64,000 nucleotides of DNA from Moraxellaceae bacterium (GCA_031119205.1 JAVHYF010000004.1:131851-195850); one strand, 5' to 3'. Positions 1 through 9,030 are shown, counted from the first letter of the stretch. The notes: generated from the sequence alone by a model not told the origin. Program-made: numbers and translations.

Positions 1-283
1 TCAGCTCGGCCTCCTTGGCGCTCCAGTCGATGGGCTTGAACTCCACCTCCATCTCCAGCCGCTTCGCCGCCTCGCGCGCCATGTCGATGTCGAAGCCGAC
101 CAGGGTGTTGGCGTCGTCGCGGAAGCCCATGGGCGGGAAGTGGTCGTCCAGGCCGACGACGATTTTGGCGGGCGCAGCAGCCTGGGCAGGAGCCGGGGCT
201 GAGGCTTCCTCCTGCTTGCTGCAGGCGGACAGGAACAGACCGGCGCTCAGCGCAGCGGTGGCCAGGAGGGTGAGTTTTTTCAT
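1..283 (-). CDS. amino-acid ABC transporter substrate-binding lipoprotein (5' part only)
   Basis: Only the N-terminal 94 or so residues are in the window; the gene continues beyond base 1. The start codon is at 283. The product opens with a lipoprotein signal (MKKLTLL, lipobox LSAC with Cys near residue 21), then an Ala/Pro-rich linker, then the first strands of a family 3 (SBP_bac_3) fold, recognisable by VGLDDHFPPMGF and LVGFDIDMA. Such proteins bind polar amino acids in the periplasm and pass them to an ABC permease. The downstream permease genes are outside the window. No strong ribosome site precedes the start. The ligand cannot be told from this fragment. Confidence 0.8.
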   Translation of the reverse strand, partial: MKKLTLLATAALSAGLFLSACSKQEEASAPAPAQAAAPAKIVVGLDDHFPPMGFRDDANTLVGFDIDMAREAAKRLEMEVEFKPIDWSAKEAEL

Positions 284-678
284 GGCAGGGGCATCTTTCA
301 GGAAGGGTCGGAAGCCGGTGGGCGCAGCCGCAGCGGCCGCAAGCCCGATGCGGCGGATTGTCCCTCCCGCCTTCCGGCCGCGGCAAGCCCGGGGGCGATG
401 GAGTTTGATCCAACCGCAGGGGCCGCCTGTGGCGGCGGACGGCGCGGTTCCCTACCTCCACCCCCAACTCCACCGCAACACCCGCCCCGGCGGTCTGCCC
501 CTTGCAGGATGGCCCGCCAAAAGGGCAGGCGCCAGTGCCGTACGCGGGGGCCGGGCTATACAGGCGCATCGCCCTGCGCGCGGCCCTCTCATGAGTGTCC
601 TCTCGTGCGTCCTCTTTTGTGTCCCTTCGTGCTGCTGCCCGCGCCCGCCTGCCGACCATCCGCCAAGACTCCGTTGCC
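284..678. other. intergenic region, no gene seen
   Basis: This stretch separates the truncated binding-protein gene (minus strand) from the CHAT module (plus strand), so it should hold both divergent promoters. It is very GC-rich. The open frames across it are low-complexity Arg/Pro translations with no recognisable domain. I see no convincing promoter, hairpin or repeat. Confidence 0.5.
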
Positions 679-1320
679 ATGCCCACGCCACGCCAGGTCC
701 TGCTCTTCGCCGGCCACATGATCGACGCACCACAGCGCAGCGAACCGCGCTTTCCCGCCACGCTGGCTGACGCCGCAGCCCAGCGCATCGCGCAGGTGCT
801 GGCCGGGCTGGACGCCGGACCGCAGGACCTGGCGCTGACCCAGGGGGCGGCCGGTGGTGATCTGCTGTTCGCCGAGGCCTGCCTGGCGCGTGGCGTGCCG
901 TTGCGCTTCATGCAGCCGCTGCCCGAGGCCGCATTCATTGCGGCATCCGTGCTGCCGGTGGAGGACGGCCCGCGCTGGCTGGCGCGCTACCAGTCGGTGC
1001 GCAGTGCCTTGCTGGAGGCGCCGCAACCACTGCCGGCGTCTCTCGATGAGCAGGATGTCACGGGTGACGATGTGCCGTCGGGCGGTGCTGGCGACGGCGA
1101 CGACGACAGCGAAGTATTCTCCCGCTGCAATCGCTGGCTGCTTCGCCATGCCCTGCGCCACGGCGCGGAGCGGCTGCACTTCATCTGCCTGTGGGACGGC
1201 CTGCCCGGCGACGGTGACGGCGGCACTGCCCATCTGCACGCGCTGGCACAACGCGCCGGCGCGCAGCTTCACCACATTGCGCCGCGGGACCTGAGCCCCC
1301 AGGCCCGGGCGGACGGCTGA
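679..1320 (+). CDS. SLOG/Rossmann-like predicted nucleotide-binding protein, partner of the CHAT-hydrolase protein
   Basis: The protein has 213 residues. The start at 679 is preferred over an upstream in-frame ATG at 595 because similarity to the family I recall begins at LLFAGHMID. The motif series (FAGHMID; LTQGAAGGDLLFAEA; GVPLRFMQPLPE; HFICLWDG) resembles small Rossmannoid SLOG-like proteins found beside CHAT, TIR or caspase-like effectors. The Gly-Gly-Asp loop is placed like a nucleotide- or ligand-binding loop. Residues about 125-140 form an Asp/Gly-rich insert. It lies 84 bp upstream of the giant CHAT gene on the same strand and probably shares its transcript. I infer a sensing or signalling role by analogy; the function is unproven. 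Confidence 0.5.
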   Translation: MPTPRQVLLFAGHMIDAPQRSEPRFPATLADAAAQRIAQVLAGLDAGPQDLALTQGAAGGDLLFAEACLARGVPLRFMQPLPEAAFIAASVLPVEDGPRWLARYQSVRSALLEAPQPLPASLDEQDVTGDDVPSGGAGDGDDDSEVFSRCNRWLLRHALRHGAERLHFICLWDGLPGDGDGGTAHLHALAQRAGAQLHHIAPRDLSPQARADG

Positions 1321-1404
1321 TGCCTCCCGCTCGCAGGTTCCGCGCCGGCAAAGAACGAGACGCCACCACCAAATTCCGAATGCAGCCCTGACCACAGGAC
1401 CATC

Positions 1405-4400
1405 ATGCCCAACGCCCACACCTCCGCTGCTCCGCCGACGCTGACCCTGCGCCTGCCGTCGCGTCCCAACCAGGAACCCGGCGCCAGCGTGCCGCGCCTG
1501 CTGCAGAACGCCAGCCGTGCGGGCGACGCGGCGGCCGACCTTTTTCTCGATGGCGTGCTGCAGGTGGAATCCACCGTGGAGCTCGCCAGCCCCTCGCGCG
1601 GTGACGTGCACACGCGCGAGCAGACGGTAGGGGGCGAACGCATCCTGGCGCTGGAGGCGGCCGACGGCACCACGGTGTTCATGCGCGCCGACCGCCTGCG
1701 CGAGGAGCTGGCCCGCCTGCACCCCGCTGCAGTCGGCGAGGACGGCAGCCTGGACCTGTCGGTGCTGCGCGACCCGCAGGCGACTTCGCGCGGCGCCCTG
1801 GACTTCGTGTGGTCGCGCGTGTCGGTGCTGTCGCTGTCGGCGGACGCGCTGATCGACAAGGCACGCGAGAAAGCGCTGGAATGGCTGCAGGAATGGTTGG
1901 GCGAGAAGGCCGAGGATCTCGCCTACGCCGGTGCCTCGTGGCTGGGCACCAAGGCGTTGATGTGGGCCATCGAATCGCAGCTCGGGGGCGAGCCCGGCCT
2001 GTACCAGTGGCGTGGCGGCGAGCTGGCGACTACCGACCGCTGTGGTGCCGACGATGCGCGCCTGCTGGTCGCCGCGCAGGCGGGGCCGATGCTGGTGCTG
2101 ATCCACGGCACGGGTTCCAGCACGGTCGGCAGCTACAAGGACTTGCGCGCGGCGGGCGCCGCAGAGGGCGACTGGCAGCGCATGACCGAACGCTACGGCG
2201 ACCGCGTGTTCGGCTTCGAGCACCGTACGTTCTCCGAGAGCCCGATCGACAACGCACTGCTGCTGGCGGAAACGTTGCCGGCCGGCGCACGCCTGTCGCT
2301 GATGACGCATTCGCGCGGCGGGCTGGTCGGCGACCTGATGTGCCTCGCCGGGCTGGATGAAGAGGCCATCCGCGCCTATCGCCGCAACCTGCCGCGTGGC
2401 AAGAAGGAGTCCCGCCTCGAGCGCCGCTTGCGCGAGAAAGTGGCCGCCGACGAGCAGGCCAAGCTGCGTCGCCTGGTGAAGTTGCTCGACAGCAAGCGCT
2501 TCATCATCGAACGCTACGTGCGTGTGGCCTCGCCGGCTCGTGGCACCACGCTGCTGTCCGACAACCTGGATGTCTTCCTGTCCGGCCTGCTGACGCTCAC
2601 TGTAAAGGCCGCCGGCCTGTTCACCGGACCCACCGGCAGCCTGCTGCTGTCGGCCTTCAAACGCATCGTGCTGGAGATTGCCGAGAAGCGCATCGAGCCC
2701 CACCTGGTGCCGGGCATCGAGGCGATGCTCACCGATTCGCCGCTCACCACGCTGCTGGCCCATGCGCAACGCCGGCCTGGGCTGGCGATGGCGGTGATCG
2801 CGGGCGACATCGAAGGCGGTGGCGTGCTGAAGCGCCTGGGCGCGATGTTCACCGACTGGATGTTCTTCGACCTCGCCGACAACGACCTGGTGGTGGACAC
2901 CGAGTCCATGTACGCCGGCCTCGCGGTGCGCTCGCCACCGCCCTACCTGTTCGACCAGGGCGAGAGCGTCACCCACTTCGGCTACTTCGCCAACCGCCGC
3001 ACGCGCAGCGCGCTCACCGACTGGCTGACGGTGGCGCAGCCGGAAGACCTGGAGAGCTTCGCACCGCCGGGCCTGCGCATGGAGCCCACGCCGCAACTGG
3101 CGCGCGAGCGTGCCGCCACGCGCGCAGCGCCGGTGCCGGATTCGCGTCCGGTGGTGATCTTCCTGCCCGGCATCATGGGCTCGCACCTGGAGCTTTTTGA
3201 CGAGGAGGGCGGCGAGGGCAATGCGGGTGACCGCATCTGGTTCGACCCGGTGGCACTGTTCTCCGGCGGGCTGGGCAAGATCCGCATGGGCGGCCAGAAC
3301 GCCGCCGCCAGAGTGCGCGCGGAGGCCCTGTTCGACATGTTCTACGGTGACCTCGCGAGCCACCTCGAACTGAGCCACACGGTGGTGCGCTTCCCCTATG
3401 ACTGGCGTCGCCCGGTGCCGGAGCTGGCGGACGAACTGGCCAAAGTGCTCGCCGCCACCCTCAAGCTGCATCCCAGCCAGCCGGTGCGCGTGCTGGCGCA
3501 CAGCATGGGCGGCCTGGTGACGCGCGCGATGATCGCGCGGCACGACACGCTATGGGGCGAGACGATGAACCGGCGCGACAGCCGCTTCGTGATGCTGGGC
3601 ACGCCCAACAACGGCTCGCACCTCATGGTGGAAACGCTGCTCGGCAAGAGCGCCACCATCCGCAACCTTGCGCGGCTGGACATGGGGCACGACCTGCAGG
3701 GCGTGCTGGACATCGTCGCCGGCTTTCCCGGCAGCCTGCAGTTGCTGCCGCGTCCCGGTTTCCGCGACCGCGCCGGCGAACAGCGCGACGACTACTTCAA
3801 CGTCGCCACCTGGGAGGCGCTGCGCGTGCTGAGCCGCGACCGCTGGTTCGGCGACGCGGTGGCCGGCGTGCCGGTGGCGGACACGCTGACGCTGGCCCGC
3901 GAGCTGTGGGACGCGGTGCTGCCGGACAACAACGTGCCGTTCCCGGACAAGGTCTGCTACGTCTTCGGCCAGGCTGACAACACGCCTTGCGGGCTGCGCC
4001 TCGAAGGCGAGCGCATCAAGATGCTGGGCACGCCCGAAGGCGACGGCTCGGTGAGCTGGCTGTCCGGCAAGCTCGACAACCTGCCGCCCGAGCGCTGCTG
4101 GCACATGGACGCGGACCACGCCGCGCTGACCAACACCGCCGATCACTTCGAAGCCATCGTGGAGCTGCTGGCGCGTGGCGAGACGGCAGGGCTGGGACGC
4201 CTGCCGGTGTCGCGCAGCGCGACGGCCGCCATGGTGGCCTACGATGCACCACCGCCGGTGCTGCCGCTGTCGGCGGAAGAGGTGGCGCGCGGGCTCATCG
4301 GCGGCAAGCCGCGTCGCCGCCGCAGCAAGGTGGCGCGCGAGAACGAGGCGCTGCAGGTGGCCGTGCGCGCCATGGACCTGCGCTTCGCCCAGCAACCGGT

Positions 4401-7338
4401 GATGTGCGGCCACTACATCGGCGACCCGATCGCGGGTGCGGAGGCGGCCATCGACGGCAGCCTCACCGGTGGCGCGCTGTCCAAGCGTGAGCGCCTGGGC
4501 GTGTACGCCGGCGAGATCGGCACCTGTGCCGTCGTCATGCAGGCGCGCACGAAGGAAGACGCACTGCGCGGCACCGGCCGCGGGGCGGTGGTGGTCGGCC
4601 TCGGCGAGTTCGGCGAGCTGACCACGGCCAAGCTCACCGAGACGGCGCGTGGTGGCGTGCTGCGCTTCCTGCTGCACACGCACGACCGCGAGGCCGGCAT
4701 GGCCCAACCGGGTGCGCCGGTCCGCAAGCTCACCCTGTGCAGCCTGCTGATGGGCCACAACTCCAGCACCACGATCAGCCTGGAGGAATCCATCTCCGCC
4801 ATCGTCGCCGGCGCCTGCGCGGCAAACCGCCAGTTCCTTGCCGCCATGCCGGACGCGCGGCTGCAGGTGGGCCGCCTGGAGTTCATCGAGATGTTCCAGG
4901 ACGTGGCGATCTCCGCCGCGCATGCGGTACGCAACCTGCCGCAGCGCATGGCCGCCGAGCTGCGGCGACTGGATGCGCGCCTGGACTGCAGCGCAAGCCT
5001 GCAGGAAGGCGTCGGCGCACGGCCGCGACTGGCGGTGCGCGAGAACTTCGGTTACTGGCCGCGCCTCACCGTCACCAGTGCAACGCCGGCGGACAAGGAG
5101 GGCAACGTGATTGCCGAGCGTCTGCGCTACATCTTCAGCTCGGACCGCGCGCGGGCGGAATCGGTGGAGCCGCAGCGCCAGCCTGGCCTCATCGAGTCCC
5201 TGGTGAAGCAGGCCATCCGCACCGAGCAGACCAATGCCGATTTGTCGCGACTGCTGTTCCAGCTGATGGTGCCGGTGGATTACAAGGCGGTGGCGCGCGA
5301 GATGGAGCGCCTGCTGCTGATGGTGGACGGCTACACCGCCAACCTGCCCTGGGAGATGCTGCAGGCCGAGGACGAGCCGATGGTGCTGAAGACGGCCGTG
5401 GTGCGCCAGCTGGTGTCCACCCGCTTCCGTCGCAACGTGCAGAGCGTGGGCAGCAAGACGGCCTGCATCATCGTCGACCCGAGTACCCAGGGCTATCGCA
5501 GCCACTTCGGCCGCATTCCTGTGGGCGCCGTGCTGACGCCGGAGACCGACTGCCTGCCAGCTCTGCCCGGCGCGGTGGAAGAGGGCGACGAAGCCCGTCG
5601 CATTCTGGAAGCGCGTGGCTACGACGTGGAGTACGTGCCCTCCGGCATGGCGGCGCTGGACGTGCTGTCGCGCGCCTTCCGCCGGCCCAGCCGCATCCTG
5701 ATGATCGCTGCGCACGGTGTGTATCGCGAACGCGCAGCGGATGGCAGCGAGCGCACCGGTGTCGTGCTGTCCGACGGCATGCTGTTGTCGGCGGCCGAGA
5801 TCGGCCAGCTGGAGACCGTGCCCGACCTGGTGTTCCTCAACTGTTGCCACCTGGGCGAGGTCGACAGCACGCCGCTGGAGGCCAACAAGCTGGCCTACAG
5901 CGTGTCCCGCGAGCTGATCGAGATGGGCGTGCGCTGTGTGGTGGCCGCTGGCTGGAAGGTGAACGACCAGGCGGCGCGCGTGTTCGCTACCACCTTCTTC
6001 GACCGCTTCGTGCGCGAAGGCATGCCCTTCGGCGACGCGGTGGCGCAGGCGCGCCGCGCCACGTACTACGAGGTGCCCGGCTGCAACACCTGGGGTGCCT
6101 ACCAGGCCTACGGTGATCCCGGCTACGTGCTGGAACCCGGCGAGGGTTCGCTGGACGCCGCGCCGCCCGTGCCGGTGTCGCCGTCCGAACTGGTGGCGTC
6201 CTTCGCGGCCATGCGGACGGATGCCTCCCATCATCGTTCCCGCGTGGTGGAAGCCCGCCGCGCCGTCACTGACCGCCTGCGTGGCGTGCCCGCGGCCTGG
6301 CTGGAGCGCTCCGACGTGCAGGAGGCCATCGCACAGTTCTATGCCGACATCGGCCCCGAGGCCTTCACCGATGCGCGCGACGCCTGCCTGAAGGCGATTG
6401 CCGCCGACGACGGCAGCGGCGTGTCGGTGCGCCTCTTCGAACTGCTGGGCAACATCGAGGCCCGCCTTGCCGTGCAGCGCAACGACTCCCTGTCCGACGC
6501 CTTGCGGGTGGACATGCTGGACGCTGCGGTGCGGCGCCTGCAGGCCCTGGTCGAGTTGTCGCGCGACGCGGGTGGCATCAACCGCGAGCGCTACGTGCTG
6601 CTGGGCAGCGCCCTCAAGCGCAAGGCCGGCCTGCTCGCACAGCAGGGCCGCGCCTGGCCGGAAGTGAGCGCCACCCTGGTCATGAGTCGTGATGCCTACC
6701 GTGTGGTGGTGGACGACTGCGGTGACGAAGAGTGCGACCCCTATGCCGCGCTCAACTGGCTGAACCTGGAGGCCCTGATCACCACCCGCATGCCCACCAG
6801 CGCGCGTGAGCTGGCGGACCGCTGCGTAGAGGTGGCGCGCAGCAAGTTCGCGCAGAGCCTCGCCTTCTTCGACGCCGCTGCCGTGGCGGACGCCACGCTC
6901 ACTCAGTGGCTGATCACCGGCAGCGTGGTGCAGCACACCGGCGCCGGCATCCGCATGTATGGCGAGGCACTGGCCAGCCTGCCGCGCAGCGGTCGCGAGG
7001 CGGATTCGGTGATCAGCCAGGTGGAGCTGCTGGGAACGCTGTACCAGGCACGCGCCGCGAAGGGAGACGGCCCGATGGCCGACGCACTCATCGGGATTGC
7101 CAGCGCGCTGCGCAGCGACGGGCAGGAGGCCACGCCAGCCGTCACAGGCCCGGCCGCCGGGGCCCGCTCCGCCAAACCGGCCAGGACAGCGCGGAAGGCG
7201 GCGGGGGCGGCGAAGAAAGCAAAGCCAGCGACCTCCGCGCAATCGGCGAAAGCAGCGAAGGCAGGGGAAGCAGCGGGCGCCACAACCGCAAAGCCCCCGC
7301 GCAAGCCGGCCACCCCGTCACGCACCCGCAAGAAGTAA
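1405..7338 (+). CDS. giant dual alpha/beta-hydrolase and CHAT-domain protease fusion (1977 aa)
   Basis: Four regions can be seen. (1) Residues about 200-560 form an alpha/beta hydrolase with the oxyanion segment LIHGTGSS near 233 and the nucleophile elbow THSRGG with Ser303. (2) Residues about 580-930 form a second, LCAT-like hydrolase with FLPGIMGSHL near 585 and elbow AHSMGG with Ser700. (3) Residues about 985-1180 hold the segment VVVGLGEFGEL, reminiscent of the macro-like N-terminal domain of M17 peptidases. (4) Residues about 1290-1560 are a CHAT caspase-like protease with His1437 (AAHGVY) and Cys1481 (LNCCHLG). A helical region and a Lys/Ala-rich tail (about 1910-1977) follow. There is no signal peptide, so it is predicted cytoplasmic. 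An AGGA ribosome site lies 6 bases before the ATG. CHAT proteases often act as switchable effectors in conflict systems. Fusing two lipase-like sites to one suggests a membrane- or lipid-attacking effector with proteolytic control; that part is inference. Confidence 0.85.
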   Translation: MPNAHTSAAPPTLTLRLPSRPNQEPGASVPRLLQNASRAGDAAADLFLDGVLQVESTVELASPSRGDVHTREQTVGGERILALEAADGTTVFMRADRLREELARLHPAAVGEDGSLDLSVLRDPQATSRGALDFVWSRVSVLSLSADALIDKAREKALEWLQEWLGEKAEDLAYAGASWLGTKALMWAIESQLGGEPGLYQWRGGELATTDRCGADDARLLVAAQAGPMLVLIHGTGSSTVGSYKDLRAAGAAEGDWQRMTERYGDRVFGFEHRTFSESPIDNALLLAETLPAGARLSLMTHSRGGLVGDLMCLAGLDEEAIRAYRRNLPRGKKESRLERRLREKVAADEQAKLRRLVKLLDSKRFIIERYVRVASPARGTTLLSDNLDVFLSGLLTLTVKAAGLFTGPTGSLLLSAFKRIVLEIAEKRIEPHLVPGIEAMLTDSPLTTLLAHAQRRPGLAMAVIAGDIEGGGVLKRLGAMFTDWMFFDLADNDLVVDTESMYAGLAVRSPPPYLFDQGESVTHFGYFANRRTRSALTDWLTVAQPEDLESFAPPGLRMEPTPQLARERAATRAAPVPDSRPVVIFLPGIMGSHLELFDEEGGEGNAGDRIWFDPVALFSGGLGKIRMGGQNAAARVRAEALFDMFYGDLASHLELSHTVVRFPYDWRRPVPELADELAKVLAATLKLHPSQPVRVLAHSMGGLVTRAMIARHDTLWGETMNRRDSRFVMLGTPNNGSHLMVETLLGKSATIRNLARLDMGHDLQGVLDIVAGFPGSLQLLPRPGFRDRAGEQRDDYFNVATWEALRVLSRDRWFGDAVAGVPVADTLTLARELWDAVLPDNNVPFPDKVCYVFGQADNTPCGLRLEGERIKMLGTPEGDGSVSWLSGKLDNLPPERCWHMDADHAALTNTADHFEAIVELLARGETAGLGRLPVSRSATAAMVAYDAPPPVLPLSAEEVARGLIGGKPRRRRSKVARENEALQVAVRAMDLRFAQQPVMCGHYIGDPIAGAEAAIDGSLTGGALSKRERLGVYAGEIGTCAVVMQARTKEDALRGTGRGAVVVGLGEFGELTTAKLTETARGGVLRFLLHTHDREAGMAQPGAPVRKLTLCSLLMGHNSSTTISLEESISAIVAGACAANRQFLAAMPDARLQVGRLEFIEMFQDVAISAAHAVRNLPQRMAAELRRLDARLDCSASLQEGVGARPRLAVRENFGYWPRLTVTSATPADKEGNVIAERLRYIFSSDRARAESVEPQRQPGLIESLVKQAIRTEQTNADLSRLLFQLMVPVDYKAVAREMERLLLMVDGYTANLPWEMLQAEDEPMVLKTAVVRQLVSTRFRRNVQSVGSKTACIIVDPSTQGYRSHFGRIPVGAVLTPETDCLPALPGAVEEGDEARRILEARGYDVEYVPSGMAALDVLSRAFRRPSRILMIAAHGVYRERAADGSERTGVVLSDGMLLSAAEIGQLETVPDLVFLNCCHLGEVDSTPLEANKLAYSVSRELIEMGVRCVVAAGWKVNDQAARVFATTFFDRFVREGMPFGDAVAQARRATYYEVPGCNTWGAYQAYGDPGYVLEPGEGSLDAAPPVPVSPSELVASFAAMRTDASHHRSRVVEARRAVTDRLRGVPAAWLERSDVQEAIAQFYADIGPEAFTDARDACLKAIAADDGSGVSVRLFELLGNIEARLAVQRNDSLSDALRVDMLDAAVRRLQALVELSRDAGGINRERYVLLGSALKRKAGLLAQQGRAWPEVSATLVMSRDAYRVVVDDCGDEECDPYAALNWLNLEALITTRMPTSARELADRCVEVARSKFAQSLAFFDAAAVADATLTQWLITGSVVQHTGAGIRMYGEALASLPRSGREADSVISQVELLGTLYQARAAKGDGPMADALIGIASALRSDGQEATPAVTGPAAGARSAKPARTARKAAGAAKKAKPATSAQSAKAAKAGEAAGATTAKPPRKPATPSRTRKK

Positions 7339-7413
7339 AGCCCCCGATCGACGCCTGATCGGCTACCGGCCGGACACACCGCCGACGCGCCAGCACTGAC
7401 CACGGAGAACGAC

Positions 7414-8400
7414 ATGAAGATCGAGAACCACCGCCTCACCGGATCGAACATCACGCACAAGGACACGCCCAACCGCGGCGGCGTCATGAGCCCGCGCTAC
7501 CTGATCATGCATTACACCGCCGGCAGCTCGGCGGGCAGTTCGGCCAACTCGCTGTGCAACCCGGCGAGCAAGGCCTCCGCCCACATCGTGCTGGCACGCG
7601 ACGGCAGCATCATCCAGCTGGCGCCGTTCAACATCGTCACCTGGCATGCCGGCAAGAGCCAGTGGGGCAGCCTCATCGGCCTGAACGCGCACTCCATCGG
7701 CATCGAGATCGACAACGCCGGCGTCATGAAGCGCGTCGGCGGCCAGTACGTCTCCTGGTTCGGCAAGGTCTTTCCCGAGACTGAAGTGTTGGTGGCCGAG
7801 CACAAGCACGGCGGCGGCGCCCAGCCCTGGCACACCTACACCGAGATACAGATCGAGCGCGCGCTGGAACTCACCGAGCTGCTGGCCGCGCACTACGGCC
7901 TGGAAGACGTGCTGGGCCACGAGGACATCGCCCGCGGCCGCAAGACCGACCCCGGCCCCGCGTTCCCGCTCGGCGCCTTCAGCGCGCGCATCAAGGGCCG
8001 CGAGGACGACCTGCCCGAGTACTGGCAAGTCACCGCCAGCAGCCTGAACATCCGCTCCGGTCCTGACGCCTCGGCGGCTGTCGTCGCCCCTGCGCTGAAG
8101 AAGGGCACCAAGCTGGTGATCCTGGAAGCGCTGGACCGCTGGAGCAAGGTGGAAGTGCAGGGCGTGACCGACCTGGAAGGCTGGGTCAGCAATGCCTTCA
8201 TCGAGCGCGTGCCGGTGGGGCGTGGTGGGAGGGTGGTCTTGTCGCGGGCGGAGGCGGGGGCCGTGCAGCCGGTGAAGGCAGTGGCACCGCGGGCGGCGAA
8301 GTCGGTTGCGCCGCGCACAGCGAAGAAGGCCGCGCCGGCCAAGGCTGGCAAGTCTTCGAGCAAGGCGTCAGCCGCAGCTACGAAGGTGCGTAGGCGTTGA
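7414..8400 (+). CDS. N-acetylmuramoyl-L-alanine amidase with SH3b domain and Lys/Ala-rich tail
   Basis: The protein has 328 residues. Residues about 25-190 are an Amidase_2 (T7 lysozyme/AmpD) fold that cleaves the lactyl-peptide bond of peptidoglycan. Zn ligands are His33 (MHYTAG), probably His in the SAHIVL segment, and His169 or Asp179 (GHEDIARGRKTDPGP), with the His-Asp spacing of 10 seen in AmpD. Residues about 205-275 are a bacterial SH3 domain (LNIRSGPD, GWVSNAFIE) expected to bind cell wall. The last 50 residues are a basic Ala/Lys/Arg tail like that of the preceding giant protein. No signal peptide is present, so it acts in the cytoplasm, after lysis, or through a non-Sec route. It lies 75 bp after the CHAT gene with its own GGAG site. 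Confidence 0.88.
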   Translation: MKIENHRLTGSNITHKDTPNRGGVMSPRYLIMHYTAGSSAGSSANSLCNPASKASAHIVLARDGSIIQLAPFNIVTWHAGKSQWGSLIGLNAHSIGIEIDNAGVMKRVGGQYVSWFGKVFPETEVLVAEHKHGGGAQPWHTYTEIQIERALELTELLAAHYGLEDVLGHEDIARGRKTDPGPAFPLGAFSARIKGREDDLPEYWQVTASSLNIRSGPDASAAVVAPALKKGTKLVILEALDRWSKVEVQGVTDLEGWVSNAFIERVPVGRGGRVVLSRAEAGAVQPVKAVAPRAAKSVAPRTAKKAAPAKAGKSSSKASAAATKVRRR

Positions 8401-8448
8401 GCATGTGCGCGGCGGCTGTGCAGGCGACAACGGTCAAACACCCTCGTC

Positions 8449-8468
8449 ATTCCCGCGAAAGCGGGAAT
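8449..8468. repeat. REP-like palindrome
   Basis: ATTCCCGC, four bases (GAAA), GCGGGAAT: a perfect 8-bp inverted repeat. The surrounding words CGTCATTCCCGCG and GCGGGAATCCAG are, from memory, a very common intergenic palindrome of proteobacteria. It lies 48 bp after the amidase stop and could serve as a weak transcript-end structure. Confidence 0.6.
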
Positions 8469-8519
8469 CCAGCGACTTTGGTTTTGTCCTTTGCGCTCTA
8501 CCGGCTCCCGCCGTGAAGT

Positions 8520-8800
8520 CCGTGCCCACCCGTTACGCAGCGCCGGGAGTTCGCCCCGGCGGGCGACATACTCTCTGCTGCGCGGCAGAGAGTATGCAGA
8601 GAACGCGCCCCGCTTCCGCCGCCGTGCTTCGCACGGTCCCCTGCGCTGCGCGCCATGACGAGCGGCTCCGCAACTCGCCCTCAGTCTGTCGCTACGCTCG
8701 GCCTTCGGTGCTCAAACATGCTCGCCGTCGCGCTACGCGCGATCCCTCGTCACGGCTGTGCTGCTCGGCGGCTGCAGAGGGGGAGGGGCAACGTGCCGGA
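8520..8800. repeat. dispersed GC-rich intergenic repeat with 12-bp hairpin at 8567-8596
   Basis: Contains GGGAGTTCGCCCCGGCGGGC followed by a perfect stem (CATACTCTCTGC at 8567-8578 and its complement at 8585-8596, 6-nt loop), then CCGCCGTGCTTCGCACGG and a string of short palindromic words. I recognise this order of words as a dispersed non-coding element of several beta- and gammaproteobacteria, from memory only. No gene is supported here. It sits where an integron integrase gene would be expected. Confidence 0.45.
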
Positions 8801-8968
8801 TTGCCGCGCCTTGCCTGTGCAGGTAGCGCTGTGTGAAGCATGCAGACGGTATGCTGCGGTCTTGTCTGCGAAGTGAGGTTCTTGTCGATTCTGTTAAGGG
8901 GTATTGAATCGATGCCCCCACAAGACGACGACCCTTCAAGAGCAAGCGTTGCACAGTGCTGGAAGGCG

Positions 8969-9030
8969 CGATGTTAGGCAGCACGCGTCGATGTTAGGCA
9001 GCAAGGCTGCTCCCTAAAACAAGTTAGGCA
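8969..9030 (+). other. attI1-like integron recombination site
   Basis: Two direct repeats CGATGTTAGGCAGCA (starting at 8969 and 8989) are followed by CCCTAAAACAAGTTAGGC ending at 9029. This matches in order and spacing the class 1 integron attI site: DR1, DR2, then the simple site in which CCCTAAAACAAAG precedes GTTAGGC. The crossover G/TTAGGC falls at 9023/9024. A cassette-type gene starts immediately downstream. No integrase gene lies upstream on either strand. Confidence 0.8.

Noticed and set aside
589..3543. 984-codon open frame on the minus strand, antisense to the SLOG-like and CHAT genes
   Set aside because: It is an antisense shadow of high-GC coding DNA: Arg/His/Gln-rich, with no domain; the plus-strand frames carry clear catalytic motifs.
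3550..7242. 1230-codon minus-strand frame
   Set aside because: Antisense shadow of the CHAT gene with the same compositional signs.
8449..8468. CRISPR-like or phage attachment repeat
   Set aside because: A single short palindrome with no spacer array; best seen as a REP-like element.
8400..8968. Expected integron integrase gene next to attI
   Set aside because: No frame with tyrosine recombinase motifs (R..HxxR..Y) is present on either strand; only repeats are seen.
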